Positions 20,734 to 28,994 of a DNA stretch of 64,000 nt are shown here, in pieces; the first letter of the stretch is position 1, and each line of letters begins with the position of its first letter. The position numbers were made by a program, and so were the translations under genes. Source of the DNA: Lentzea nigeriaca. Lineage in GTDB: Bacteria; Actinomycetota; Actinomycetes; Mycobacteriales; Pseudonocardiaceae. Below the pieces are notes generated by a model. It saw only the letters and a list, made by a program, of their open reading frames with translations. It made no database searches and had not been told where the DNA came from. Location: assembly GCF_016907955.1 (NCBI RefSeq), contig NZ_JAFBCX010000004.1:310001-374000 (forward strand). Direction: 5' to 3'.

Positions 20734-21213
20734 ATGATTTCTGAACGGTGGGCGGTGGTCGCGCTCCGGTTCTTCCTGGTGGCGCTGTTCGGGATCCTCG
20801 TCGTGCTGGAGACGTTGTCGATCCCGGGCTCGTACATGTACTCGGCCGAGCAGCACCCGGAGCACGCCTCCGAGCAGTTCGTGTCGATGATCGTCGCCAT
20901 CTTCTGGGTGGTGTGCGTGCAGGTGGTGATCGTGGCCACGTGGAAGCTGCTCACCCTGGTGCGCAAGGATCTGATCTTCACCGAGGCCGCGATCAAGTGG
21001 GTCGACGTGATGGTCTGGGCGATCGCGGCCGGATGGGTCGTGCTGGTGGGTGTGTTCATCTACCTCGGCTTCATCGCCGATGACCCCGGTGTGCTGGTGT
21101 TGTTCTTCTTGTTCACGACGGGGGTGTCGGTGATCGGGCTCGTGCTGATCGTGATGCGGGCGCTGCTGCAGCGGGCGACTGCGTTGCGTGCCGACATGGA
21201 GTCGGTGATCTGA
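20734..21213 (+). CDS. DUF2975 family membrane protein
   Basis: A 159-residue protein with four TM helices (about 8-28, 48-70, 88-112 and 120-142) and the DUF2975 layout. Family members are short membrane proteins nearly always followed by a tiny Cro/CI regulator, as in Bacillus yoaS-yozG. Here the stop TGA shares one base with the ATG of the regulator at 21213, so the pair is translationally coupled. The role is unknown; adjacency suggests the membrane protein controls, or is controlled by, the HTH protein. Confidence 0.85.
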   Translation: MISERWAVVALRFFLVALFGILVVLETLSIPGSYMYSAEQHPEHASEQFVSMIVAIFWVVCVQVVIVATWKLLTLVRKDLIFTEAAIKWVDVMVWAIAAGWVVLVGVFIYLGFIADDPGVLVLFFLFTTGVSVIGLVLIVMRALLQRATALRADMESVI

Positions 21214-21431
21214 TGGCCATCGTCGTGCGCATCGACGTCGAGCTGGCCAAGCGCAAGATGAGCGTCGGCGAGTTCGCGGAGAAGGTCGGGCTGACACCGG
21301 CCAACGTCGCGGTGCTGAAGAACGGGCGGGCGAAAGCCGTGCGGTTCAGCACCCTCGAAGCCATGTGCCGGGTGCTGGAGTGCCAGCCCGGTGACCTGCT
21401 CGAATTCGTCGACGACGAGGAAGCCTCCTAG
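21213..21431 (+). CDS. Small Cro/CI (YozG-like) helix-turn-helix protein
   Basis: A 72-residue protein that is essentially one HTH: VELAKRKMSVGEFAEKVGLTPANVAVLKNG, then FSTLEAMCRVLECQPGDLLEF. It matches the YozG-type regulators that accompany DUF2975 proteins and overlaps the upstream gene by one base. Its 3' end overlaps the convergent GlmL-like gene by 4 bp. Confidence 0.93.
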   Translation: MAIVVRIDVELAKRKMSVGEFAEKVGLTPANVAVLKNGRAKAVRFSTLEAMCRVLECQPGDLLEFVDDEEAS

Positions 21432-22663
21432 GCCAGGCGTTTCGCCAGTCGGTCGGCGGCCTCGAGCCGTCCCGACTCGGCGAGCAGGCCCACCGGCGCG
21501 AGCACGTAGTCGCGGTCGACGGTGATCTCGGCGGTGCGCAACACCGGACGCAGCACCGGGTCGCTCCGCAGGGCTTCGACGACCGGCGTGATGTCCGGGG
21601 TGTGGCGGAAGACGCCGCCGGAGAGCACGAGCAGGCCCGCGCCGTGCGGTCCGAGCTGGCCGTCGACCTGACGGAGATGCCTGCGCACAGCCAAGATCGC
21701 CGCGAACGACGCGAGCCGCACGTCCACGGCCGGGTCGGCGGGCAGCCAGCCGACGTTCTCGGCGCGCAGCCGGGCTTCTTCGGTCAGGTCCTCGGTCGTG
21801 AGGCGTTCTGCCAGCGCTTCGGCCACTACGCCCGGCGCGGACCAGCGCATGCCGAGGTCGCCCTCCACCGTGCGGCGGTCCGGTGGCAGCGCGACAGTCC
21901 GCTCCACACCTTCACTGTCCGCCGTGGACACCGCGGAGTAGACGTCCGTGGTCGCGCCGCCGACGTCCACCACCAGCACGGCACCCTCACGGTCCTGCGC
22001 CGCCAACCGCGAAACGCCCGCCAGCACCGCGTCCGGCGTCACGGCACGCACGAGCTGACGGAACCGCGGGCCGCGCGAGAGTCCCTTGCCGCCGATGACG
22101 TGCTGCAGGAACGCCGCGCGGATCGCCTTGCGGGCCGGTTCCGGGTCGAGCTGCCCCACGTCGGGCAGCACGTTCGGGCAGGCCACGACGGTCCTCGACG
22201 CGAGCAGCCGCAACGCTTCTGGCTGCGCCTCCACGTTGCCCGCCAACACGATCGGCACGGCGACGCGGGCGAGCTTCGCGGCGTTGTGCAGCAGCACCGA
22301 CTGGTCGCCGCCGTCCGTGCCGCCGACCAGCAGCACGAGGTCGGGTTCCGCCGCCCGCAACGCTCGGACGTCGACCGGACCCGCGCTGACGTGCACGATC
22401 TTGGCGCCCGCCGACAGCGCGACCCGGTAGCCGGCCTCGGCGCTCACGACCCGTTCCTGGCCGACGACGGCCAGCCGCAGCCCTCCGCCCGCCGACGAGC
22501 ACGCGAGGATCTCGCCGTCGCCGACGGTGCCCCGCAGCGCGTCGATGCCGCGCAGCACCTCGGGCGGCGTGGTCGGGTGCTGTCCGGTCCGGACCAGCTC
22601 GCCCTCCTCGGTGAGGAGCGCGGCCTTGGTCCAGGTGGAACCGACGTCGAGACAGAGGATCAC
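21428..22663 (-). CDS. GlmL/MutL-like reactivase protein (orphan)
   Basis: A 411-residue protein of the ASKHA-fold GlmL family. The N-terminal phosphate-1 motif MILCLDVGSTWTKAALL, a second VLVVDVGGATTDVYS and the adenosine motif near LVLSGGVFRH are visible, as is LVGGTDGGD. GlmL usually sits with the B12-dependent glutamate or other carbon-skeleton mutase subunits GlmS/GlmE and is thought to protect or reactivate them. No mutase is in this window, so its partner is elsewhere or different. It is divergent from the P-loop kinase gene (17 bp between starts). Confidence 0.85.
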   Translation of the reverse strand: MILCLDVGSTWTKAALLTEEGELVRTGQHPTTPPEVLRGIDALRGTVGDGEILACSSAGGGLRLAVVGQERVVSAEAGYRVALSAGAKIVHVSAGPVDVRALRAAEPDLVLLVGGTDGGDQSVLLHNAAKLARVAVPIVLAGNVEAQPEALRLLASRTVVACPNVLPDVGQLDPEPARKAIRAAFLQHVIGGKGLSRGPRFRQLVRAVTPDAVLAGVSRLAAQDREGAVLVVDVGGATTDVYSAVSTADSEGVERTVALPPDRRTVEGDLGMRWSAPGVVAEALAERLTTEDLTEEARLRAENVGWLPADPAVDVRLASFAAILAVRRHLRQVDGQLGPHGAGLLVLSGGVFRHTPDITPVVEALRSDPVLRPVLRTAEITVDRDYVLAPVGLLAESGRLEAADRLAKRLA

Positions 22664-22680
22664 GAGGCAAGCTTGCCATC

Positions 22681-23286
22681 ATGAAGCTCACGCCCAAGGT
22701 GATCCTCGAAGGCACCCGCCTGACCGGCAAGACGGACCTGGCCTACGCGCTCAACGAACACCCCCGTCTCGTCGGGCACCGCAAGTACCGCTACCACTCC
22801 CCGTTGATCTCGGCCGAGTGGAGCGGGTTCAGCAACGAGCCGTGGGGCCGCGGGCTGATCGACTTCGCGCCGGACGAGACGCCACACGCGATGGAGACCT
22901 ACGAGACGTGGGTGCGGATGTTCGAACTGCAGCGCTACTACTCGTGGATCGTCGACCGGTTCCACCTGTCCACGATGGCCTATCAGGCGCGGCAGGGACG
23001 CGAGTTCGACTTCGGGTGGCTGGAGGAACGCCTCAAGCCGCTCAACTTCGCGATCGTGCTGTGCACACGACCGGAAGACACGTTCGAGGAAGCGCGCGTG
23101 GAGCGGTTGAAGATCAGCGCGAACCCGAAGCAGTACGTGTCGCTGGAGCCGTTCATCGCCGAGCAGGCCCAGCTCCGCGAGCTCGCCAAGAAGTCGATCC
23201 TGCCGGTGTTCGAGTTCGACGTGACGCTGCACGGGCCGGACGACGTGGCCGAGTGGCTCGACGAGAACGACCTGCTGACGCTTTAG
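22681..23286 (+). CDS. P-loop kinase-like protein (thymidylate/deoxynucleoside kinase fold)
   Basis: A 201-residue protein with the Walker A loop ILEGTRLTGKTDLAYAL at residues 8-24 and a DRFHLS motif near 102 that resembles the DR motif of nucleoside monophosphate kinases. ERLKISANPKQY could be a lid. The substrate is unknown, and it is clearly not the housekeeping tmk, which is at 9.4 kb. The ATG at 22681 lies 17 bp from the divergent GlmL-like start, so the promoters overlap. Its 3' end overlaps the oxidoreductase gene by 4 bp. Confidence 0.75.
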   Translation: MKLTPKVILEGTRLTGKTDLAYALNEHPRLVGHRKYRYHSPLISAEWSGFSNEPWGRGLIDFAPDETPHAMETYETWVRMFELQRYYSWIVDRFHLSTMAYQARQGREFDFGWLEERLKPLNFAIVLCTRPEDTFEEARVERLKISANPKQYVSLEPFIAEQAQLRELAKKSILPVFEFDVTLHGPDDVAEWLDENDLLTL

Positions 23287-24266
23287 ACCGTGACGACGAT
23301 CTTCTTGCCGGCGTGGAGGCCGTTCTCGAGGTGACGGTGTGCCTCGACGACGTCGTCGAGCGCGAACACCCTGTCGATGGCGGGCCGCAGCGCACCGAGG
23401 CGCACCCCGGCGTTCAGGAACGCAGCCATGCGCTTCACCACGACGGCGTCGAGGGTGTGCTCGAAGCTCCGGTAGCTGAAGATCGTGAGAGGCGGGCCTG
23501 CGGGGAAGGGCGTGGGCCTCGGGTCCAGGAAGCCCGCGGCGACCAGTGTCCCGCCGGGACGGACCGCTTTCAGTAGATCCTGCTGGCCGGGGCCCATCAC
23601 CACGTCGAGGACGATGTCGGCGCCCGTCCCTCCGGTGTGGTGGAGGACGGCGTCGACGACGTCCTCACGGTCGGTGGCGATGACCGCGGCGGCACCGGCG
23701 GCCAGCAGGTCGTCCTCGTTCGCGGTGCGCCGCGTGACGGCGATGGGCACGGCGCCGATCTGGTTGGCGATCTGCATCGCCGCCCTGCCGACGCCGCCGG
23801 ACGCGGCGGTGATGAGGACGTGGTCGCCCGGCCGCATCGCCGCCTTCTCGACGAGCGCACCGTAGGCGGTGGAGAACGCGACCCAGATCGCCGCCGCCTC
23901 GGTGACATCGAGCCCGGCCGGCCTCGCGACGACCCGGCTCGCCGGAACCGTGGCGTAGTCGGCGTAGCTGCCGCGCACGCTCGCGTCCGGAACGGCCGTG
24001 AGGACGACCGGATCACCGATCTTCAACGCCGTGGTCCCAGGGCCGAGCGCGTCGACGGTGCCGGTTCCCTCGACACCGAGGCGGGCGTGGGGCAGGGAGA
24101 TGGTCGCCGACGAGGTGCCGGACCGCATCATCTGATCGAGCGGGTTCACGGCGAACGCCTCGATCCTGACCCGCACCTCACCGGCCGCGGGCGCGATGAC
24201 CGGCTCCTCGACGACGTGCATGACATCCGGTCCGCCGAACTCGTCGAACACGACGACTCGTGGCAT
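23283..24266 (-). CDS. NADP-dependent quinone oxidoreductase-type alcohol dehydrogenase
   Basis: A 327-residue MDR-superfamily enzyme without the structural zinc cysteines. The N-terminal GroES-like part includes GEVRVRIEAFAVNPLDQMMRSG and LGVEGTGTVDALGPG. The Rossmann domain has VLITAASGGVGRAAMQIANQIG. It would reduce a quinone or enone with NADPH. The ATG at 24266 faces the divergent HxlR regulator, a common actinomycete pairing in which the regulator responds to electrophiles and controls the enzyme. The longer in-frame extension reads antisense through the regulator and is rejected. Confidence 0.93.
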   Translation of the reverse strand: MPRVVVFDEFGGPDVMHVVEEPVIAPAAGEVRVRIEAFAVNPLDQMMRSGTSSATISLPHARLGVEGTGTVDALGPGTTALKIGDPVVLTAVPDASVRGSYADYATVPASRVVARPAGLDVTEAAAIWVAFSTAYGALVEKAAMRPGDHVLITAASGGVGRAAMQIANQIGAVPIAVTRRTANEDDLLAAGAAAVIATDREDVVDAVLHHTGGTGADIVLDVVMGPGQQDLLKAVRPGGTLVAAGFLDPRPTPFPAGPPLTIFSYRSFEHTLDAVVVKRMAAFLNAGVRLGALRPAIDRVFALDDVVEAHRHLENGLHAGKKIVVTV

Positions 24267-24342
24267 GGGCTCCTCCGCATCTGATTCGTTGCTGCGAAAG
24301 ACGTTACGAAGCGGTGAGTTACCTCGGGGTACCTTCGATCCC

Positions 24343-24705
24343 ATGCAGAGCGCGGCCGGACCAGCCTTCCTCGCCGACTGCCCCACCCGCCTGGCGGTCG
24401 AGATCATCTCCGACAAATGGGGCGTGCTCGTGCTCTTCGGCCTCAGCCGGCGGCCGCACCGGCACGGTGAGCTCGTCGACCTCATCGGCGGCGTCTCGCG
24501 CAAGGTCCTCACCCAGACGCTGCGACGGCTCCAGCAGTACGGTCTGGTCGAACGCCACGCCGAAACGTCCCGCCGGGTCGAGTACCACCTGACCGACCTC
24601 GGCCGGACCCCCGTCGAGCCCATCGAGGTCCTGACGAACTGGGCGAGGGAGTACGGCGGCGCCGTCGTCGACTTCCAGGAGGCGGCGTCCGGCCGGTCGT
24701 CCTAG
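24343..24705 (+). CDS. HxlR family transcriptional regulator
   Basis: A 120-residue winged-helix regulator with the HxlR signature CPTRLAVEIISDKWGVLVLFGLSRRPHRHGELVDLIGGVSRKVLTQTLRRLQQYGLVERH and YHLTDLG. A Cys at residue 13 could be the redox or electrophile sensor, as in HxlR/HypR relatives. It is divergent from the oxidoreductase; the 76-bp gap contains two GTTAC-type half sites (GTTACG near 24303, GTTACC near 24318) that could be its operator. Confidence 0.93.
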   Translation: MQSAAGPAFLADCPTRLAVEIISDKWGVLVLFGLSRRPHRHGELVDLIGGVSRKVLTQTLRRLQQYGLVERHAETSRRVEYHLTDLGRTPVEPIEVLTNWAREYGGAVVDFQEAASGRSS

Positions 24706-25157
24706 TCGTCGGCTTTCTCGTGCACGACCTGCATGAACTCACCGAGCTGCGCGAGCTGCCGGGGCGTGAAGAGGTCGATCAGGTACGCGCGGACCGTCTC
24801 GACGTGACCGGGCGCGGTGGAGTTCAGCAGGTCCTTGCCCGCCTCGGTGAGCACGGCGAGGATGCCGCGCTCGTCGGACTCGTGCGGTTCGCGCCGCACG
24901 AGTCCGGCCTTCTCCAGCTTGCCGATCTGGTAGGTCAGCGAGCTCTTCGACACCACGACCCGGCGGGCCAGCTCGGTCATGCGCAGGCGGTTGCCCGGCT
25001 GTTCGGACAGCACGACCAGCACGTTGTACTGCGCGTGCGAGAGGCCCGCATCGCGCTGCAACTGCTGTTCGATCTGCCTCTCGAGGAGGTGGTACGCCTG
25101 CACGAAGTGGTGCCAGGTGTTCCCCTCCTCCTCGGAGAGCCACCGCGCATCGCCCAT
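24702..25157 (-). CDS. MarR family transcriptional regulator
   Basis: A 151-residue MarR protein. The helical dimerisation arm includes HHFVQAYHLLERQIEQQLQR; the winged helix is SHAQYNVLVVLSEQPGNRLRMTELARRVVVSKSSLTYQIGKLEKAGLVRRE with the wing DERGILAVLT. It starts 10 bp after the fucosidase stop on the same strand, so it is likely the last gene of a permease-fucosidase-regulator transcript. Its stop overlaps the HxlR stop by 4 bp. Confidence 0.95.
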   Translation of the reverse strand: MGDARWLSEEEGNTWHHFVQAYHLLERQIEQQLQRDAGLSHAQYNVLVVLSEQPGNRLRMTELARRVVVSKSSLTYQIGKLEKAGLVRREPHESDERGILAVLTEAGKDLLNSTAPGHVETVRAYLIDLFTPRQLAQLGEFMQVVHEKADD

Positions 25158-25167
25158 GGCACGAAGA

Positions 25168-26898
25168 TTAGTTGGTGTAGAGCTGCTCCACGGGCACGAC
25201 CTGCTGATTCTGGTTCGCGGAAGTCCACAGCAGCTTGAAGTGGGCCTGGCCGGTCCGTTCCGCGAAGTCGACCTTGATCGCGTGCTTCTTCCCGGCCTGC
25301 AAGGCGATCGTGCCCTTGTCGACGCGGGCCTGGTGTGGGTCGGAGGCGTCCACGACGAGCTTGCCGTCCACCCAGACCTTCGCGATCTCGTCGGAGACGG
25401 TGAGGAACGTGTAGGTGTCGCTGAACCTCGGCTGCACGAACCCGGTCCATCGCACCGAGAAGTCGTCGCCGTCGAAGCGCCACGCGAAGTTCAGCGACGG
25501 ATCCGTGCGGGTGACGGGCGTTCCGGTCCAGTTGTTCGTCGGGAAGTACTGCGCGCGCAGGCCGTTTCCGGTGCCGGTCGGTGCCGGCTGCTCACCCCTG
25601 ACGGTCAGCTCGATCACCGTCGCGACGTCGTTCGTCTTGGCACCACTGGGTTTCACGTCGTAGCCGTCGCCCGCCTTCGTGGCGGTGACGGCTTGCGGGC
25701 TGTTCAGGACGCGCGCACCTGTGACGTCGAACTGTTCGAGAACCTTGAGGTGCAAGGAGCTCGACCAGTCGTAGACCGACAGGAAGAGCTTGTCGCCCTT
25801 GCGTGACACGGCACCCCAGGCCGGGTCGGCGACCCAGGACGCGGCCGACGCGCCGTAGACCGCGTCACCGTGCTGCGCGAGCCAGGAACCCATGGCGCGC
25901 AAGCGATCCGACTCGGGTTGCGGGATGCGGCCCAGCTTGTCCTGGCCGACGTTGAGCAGGTAGTTGCCGCTGCGGCTCGCGATGTCGACGAGGTTGCGGG
26001 TCAGCGTGGTGGCGCTCTTGAAGTTCTTGTCCCACTTGGCGAAGCCCCACTTGCTCGGGATCGTCATGCAGGACTCCCAGAGCTGGCCGTCTACCGGCGC
26101 GGACGGGAAGGTCTGCTCCGGCGTGCCGAAGTCGCCGTCGACGACGCGGCGTTCCTTCACGCCCGGCGCGCGCTTCGAGATCCGGTTGTTGATCAGCAGG
26201 TCCGGATCCTTGGCCCTGAGGAACGTCTCCAGCTCCGCGCCGTCCTGCTTGGTCCACGGGTTGGGCGGGTTGTCGGTGTCCCAGTCGCCGTCGAACCACA
26301 GCAGCGCCGGGTCGTAGTCGTCGATCAGCTCGACGAGCTGGGCACGCATGCGTGCCTTGTACCGCGCGAAGTTCTGGGTGCTGCGCGCGTCGGGGTCGTG
26401 CCAGTCCCACGTCGAGTAGTAGAGGCCGAACTTGATGCCCTGCCGGTCGGCCTCGGCCTTGAGCTCGGCGAGCACGTCGCGCTTCTTGTCGAACGCGGAG
26501 TGGTCGCGGAGGTTCCACTTGTTGACCTTCGTCGGCCACATCGCATAGCCGTCGTGGTGCTTCGACGTGATGACGATGTACTTCTGCCCGGCCGCTTTCG
26601 CCGTGCCGACAACGGCTTTGGCGTCGAACTGGGCCGGGTTGAACGACTTGACCAGCCGTTCGTAGTCGGCGGTCGGGATCTTGCACTTGTTCATGATCCA
26701 CTCGGCGTCCTGACACGTGGAGCCATCGGACCTCTGATACTCGCCTTCGAGCTGCGAGTAGCCGCCGAAGTGGATGAACATGCCGAACCGGGCGTCCCGG
26801 AACCATTCCGTTCGCTGCGCCGTGAACGGATCGTCAATCGTTCCAGGGCCAGCCAAAGACAGCACCGCCAGCAGCGCCGCGACCAGCGCGTGGAGCAT
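25168..26898 (-). CDS. Secreted alpha-L-fucosidase (GH29) with PA14 domain
   Basis: A 576-residue protein. A short hydrophobic N terminus (MLHALVAALLAVLSLAG) looks like an export signal but lacks basic residues and a clear AxA site. The GH29 domain (about 25-340) has FGMFIHFGGYS, YIVITSKHHDGYAMW and LLWFDGDWD, with D203 the likely nucleophile. A middle beta domain follows. The PA14 domain (about 445-576: LRAQYFPTNNWTG..., DTYTFLTVSDEIAKVWVDGKLVV) probably binds glycan. It would release L-fucose outside the cell. The start codon and Shine-Dalgarno lie inside a hairpin (26896-26957). Confidence 0.93.
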   Translation of the reverse strand: MLHALVAALLAVLSLAGPGTIDDPFTAQRTEWFRDARFGMFIHFGGYSQLEGEYQRSDGSTCQDAEWIMNKCKIPTADYERLVKSFNPAQFDAKAVVGTAKAAGQKYIVITSKHHDGYAMWPTKVNKWNLRDHSAFDKKRDVLAELKAEADRQGIKFGLYYSTWDWHDPDARSTQNFARYKARMRAQLVELIDDYDPALLWFDGDWDTDNPPNPWTKQDGAELETFLRAKDPDLLINNRISKRAPGVKERRVVDGDFGTPEQTFPSAPVDGQLWESCMTIPSKWGFAKWDKNFKSATTLTRNLVDIASRSGNYLLNVGQDKLGRIPQPESDRLRAMGSWLAQHGDAVYGASAASWVADPAWGAVSRKGDKLFLSVYDWSSSLHLKVLEQFDVTGARVLNSPQAVTATKAGDGYDVKPSGAKTNDVATVIELTVRGEQPAPTGTGNGLRAQYFPTNNWTGTPVTRTDPSLNFAWRFDGDDFSVRWTGFVQPRFSDTYTFLTVSDEIAKVWVDGKLVVDASDPHQARVDKGTIALQAGKKHAIKVDFAERTGQAHFKLLWTSANQNQQVVPVEQLYTN

Positions 26899-26957
26899 CG
26901 GACTCCTCCTCCAAGCTCATGGCGGCACCACGAGCTTGGAGGAAAAGAGATCCGATG
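26896..26957 (-). promoter_or_regulatory. Hairpin covering the fucosidase ribosome site and start codon
   Basis: Arms 26907-26918 and 26932-26943 pair perfectly (12 bp), and 26896-26902 pairs with 26951-26957 (7 bp). The distal arm contains the fucosidase GGAGGAGG and ATG on the minus strand. The permease stop codon is 2 bp beyond the other end. In a read-through message the hairpin would hide the ribosome site; it could equally act as a weak terminator. Confidence 0.6.
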
Positions 26958-26958
26958 T

Positions 26959-28494
26959 CTAGAGCCCTGGCTCCTCGCCGTGCCTGATGACCGGCTCGTT
27001 GTGCACCGCGGCGTGACCGGTCTTGCCGAGCACCGCGTTGCGGCGGCTGTAGACGAAGTAGACGACGACACCGAGCACCATCCACACGAGGAACCGGACC
27101 CACGTGAGCGCGGTCAGGTTCAACATCAGCCACAGGCACGCGAGGATCGAGAGGATCGGCACCAACGGCACGAGCGGCACCCGGAACCCGCGCGACAGGT
27201 CGGGTCGCGTCCTGCGCAGCACCCACACGCCCGCCGAGACGAGGATGAACGCGAACAGCGTGCCGACGTTCACCATCTCTTCGAGCTTGCCGGCCGGGAA
27301 GAAACCCGCGGCGATCGCGACCAGAACACCGATGATGATCGTGATGCGCGTCGGCGTGCCGTGGCTACCGGTCTTCGCGAGCCCCCGCGGCAGCAGTCCG
27401 TCTCGGGACATCGCGAACAACACGCGGCTCTGACCGAGCATCAGCACCATCACGACAGTGGTCAGACCGGCGAGCGCGCCAACGGAGATCACCGTGGCCG
27501 CCCAGTCGACACCGTTGTCCCGGAACGCACTGGCAAGCGTCGCGCGCGTGCCGTCCGGCTGGGTGGCGAGCTTCGTGTAGGGCACCATGCCGGTGATCAC
27601 GAGCGTGACGGCTACGTACAACACGGTGACGATCGCGAGCGAGCCGAGAATGCCCCGCGGCACGGCCTTCTGCGGGTTCTTCGTCTCCTCCGCCGTGGTC
27701 GCCACGACGTCGAACCCGATGAACGCGAAGAACACGATGCTCGCCGCGGCCAGCATGCCGAGCACACCGTAAGTGCTGCCCGAGTACCCGGTGATCAGCG
27801 AGAACAACGACTGCTCGATCCCCGTGTGCCCAGCGGAACCACCTTCGGCGGCCGGCGGGATGAACGGACTGTAGTTCTCGGCCTTGATGTACCCGATGCC
27901 GAGCACGATCACGAGCAGCACCACAGCCACCTTGATCGCCGTGATGACCGCGCTGACCCGCGAGCTCAGCTTCGTGCCGACCACGAGGAGGACGGTGAGC
28001 ACCGCGACGAGCAGCACCGCACCCCAGTCGAACTTGAAGCCGTCACCGACCTCGGTCTTGACGTTGATGCCCAGCAGGCCGAGCGTCGTCTGCAGGTAGG
28101 CAGACCACCCCTTGGCCACGGCAGCCGACCCGACCGCGAACTCGAGCACCAGGTCCCACCCGATGATCCACGCCGCGAACTCACCGAACGTCGCATAGGA
28201 GAACGTGTACGCACTACCGGCCACCGGCACCGTCGAGGCGAACTCGGCATAACACAACGCCGCCAACGCACAGGCGACCGCCGCGAGCACGAAACTCAGC
28301 GACACCGACGGCCCCGCGAGGTTGCCCGCAGTGCTGGCCGTGAGCGTGAAGATGCCGGCACCGATGACGACCGCGACACCGAAGACCGTGAGGTCCCAAG
28401 CGGTCAAATCCTTGCGGAGCTTGGTGTCCGGCTCGTCCGTGTCAGCGATCGACTGCTCGATCGACTTGGTGCGCCACAACCCGTTCCCCGGCAC
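26959..28494 (-). CDS. APC-superfamily amino acid permease (cationic amino acid transporter type)
   Basis: A 511-residue integral membrane protein with 12 or more predicted TM helices. It carries APC hallmarks: LTAWDLTVFGVAVVIGAGIFTLT at TM1, CYAEFASTVPVAGSAYTFSYATFGEFAAWIIGW, and FFAFIGFDVVATTAEETKNPQKAVPRGI. It resembles CAT-like transporters of the YfnA type and would import amino acids by proton symport; the substrate is not certain. The GTG at 28494 has AGGAGG 8 bp upstream. It precedes the fucosidase gene, with only a hairpin between. Confidence 0.93.
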   Translation of the reverse strand: MPGNGLWRTKSIEQSIADTDEPDTKLRKDLTAWDLTVFGVAVVIGAGIFTLTASTAGNLAGPSVSLSFVLAAVACALAALCYAEFASTVPVAGSAYTFSYATFGEFAAWIIGWDLVLEFAVGSAAVAKGWSAYLQTTLGLLGINVKTEVGDGFKFDWGAVLLVAVLTVLLVVGTKLSSRVSAVITAIKVAVVLLVIVLGIGYIKAENYSPFIPPAAEGGSAGHTGIEQSLFSLITGYSGSTYGVLGMLAAASIVFFAFIGFDVVATTAEETKNPQKAVPRGILGSLAIVTVLYVAVTLVITGMVPYTKLATQPDGTRATLASAFRDNGVDWAATVISVGALAGLTTVVMVLMLGQSRVLFAMSRDGLLPRGLAKTGSHGTPTRITIIIGVLVAIAAGFFPAGKLEEMVNVGTLFAFILVSAGVWVLRRTRPDLSRGFRVPLVPLVPILSILACLWLMLNLTALTWVRFLVWMVLGVVVYFVYSRRNAVLGKTGHAAVHNEPVIRHGEEPGL

Positions 28495-28679
28495 GGTGCA
28501 TACCTCCTTGATGGACCTGTTCGACTCACCCTAGAGGTATCCAGCATGTGGAACTCCTACTACCGTGTTCGGGCGTTGTACGGAGTTTCACTGTCCCGAA
28601 ACCTGACAACGCTCGACCGTGATGGTCCGGTTTGGCCGTTGGGGTGCCGGTTCGGTCGCGTTGCGTAGGTGGTTGCGTG

Positions 28680-28901
28680 GGCTTTTACCGAGCTTTGGTT
28701 TTTTCATCGCCGCTTCGCGACGATTGCGATTGGCGCTTGACTTCGGGGCCCTTGCGAGGCGCTGGTCGGCCTTTAAAAGCCGGGCATGTAAAGCGCCCGG
28801 CCGATCCGAACACGGTAGCACCTCGCACCCAAAGTCAAGCGCCAATCGCGAGCGTACGTGGTTGAGTTTGTGCGGTCGGATTCCGGAAATTACCGCTTCC
28901 C
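28680..28901. repeat. Left inverted repeat of the HNH element
   Basis: This arm matches the reverse complement of 30395-30618 along almost its whole length. The core 28726-28849 is a palindromic unit with perfect ends (28726-28743 and 28832-28849, GCGATTGGCGCTTGACTT and its complement). Its centre holds a GC hairpin (GCCGGGC/GCCCGGC) followed by T-rich DNA on the minus strand. Confidence 0.85.
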
Positions 28902-28994
28902 GGTTCTGAATCGGTGCCGCGGGTCTAGCGATTCACTCGATGGTGTTCATTTTCGGTCCTGATATTCACGTGATCTTGCGGTAAATTAGAACAC

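Noticed and set aside
25870..28668. A plus-strand open frame of over 900 codons
   Set aside because: It is antisense to the fucosidase and permease genes. Long shadow frames are common in DNA this GC-rich.
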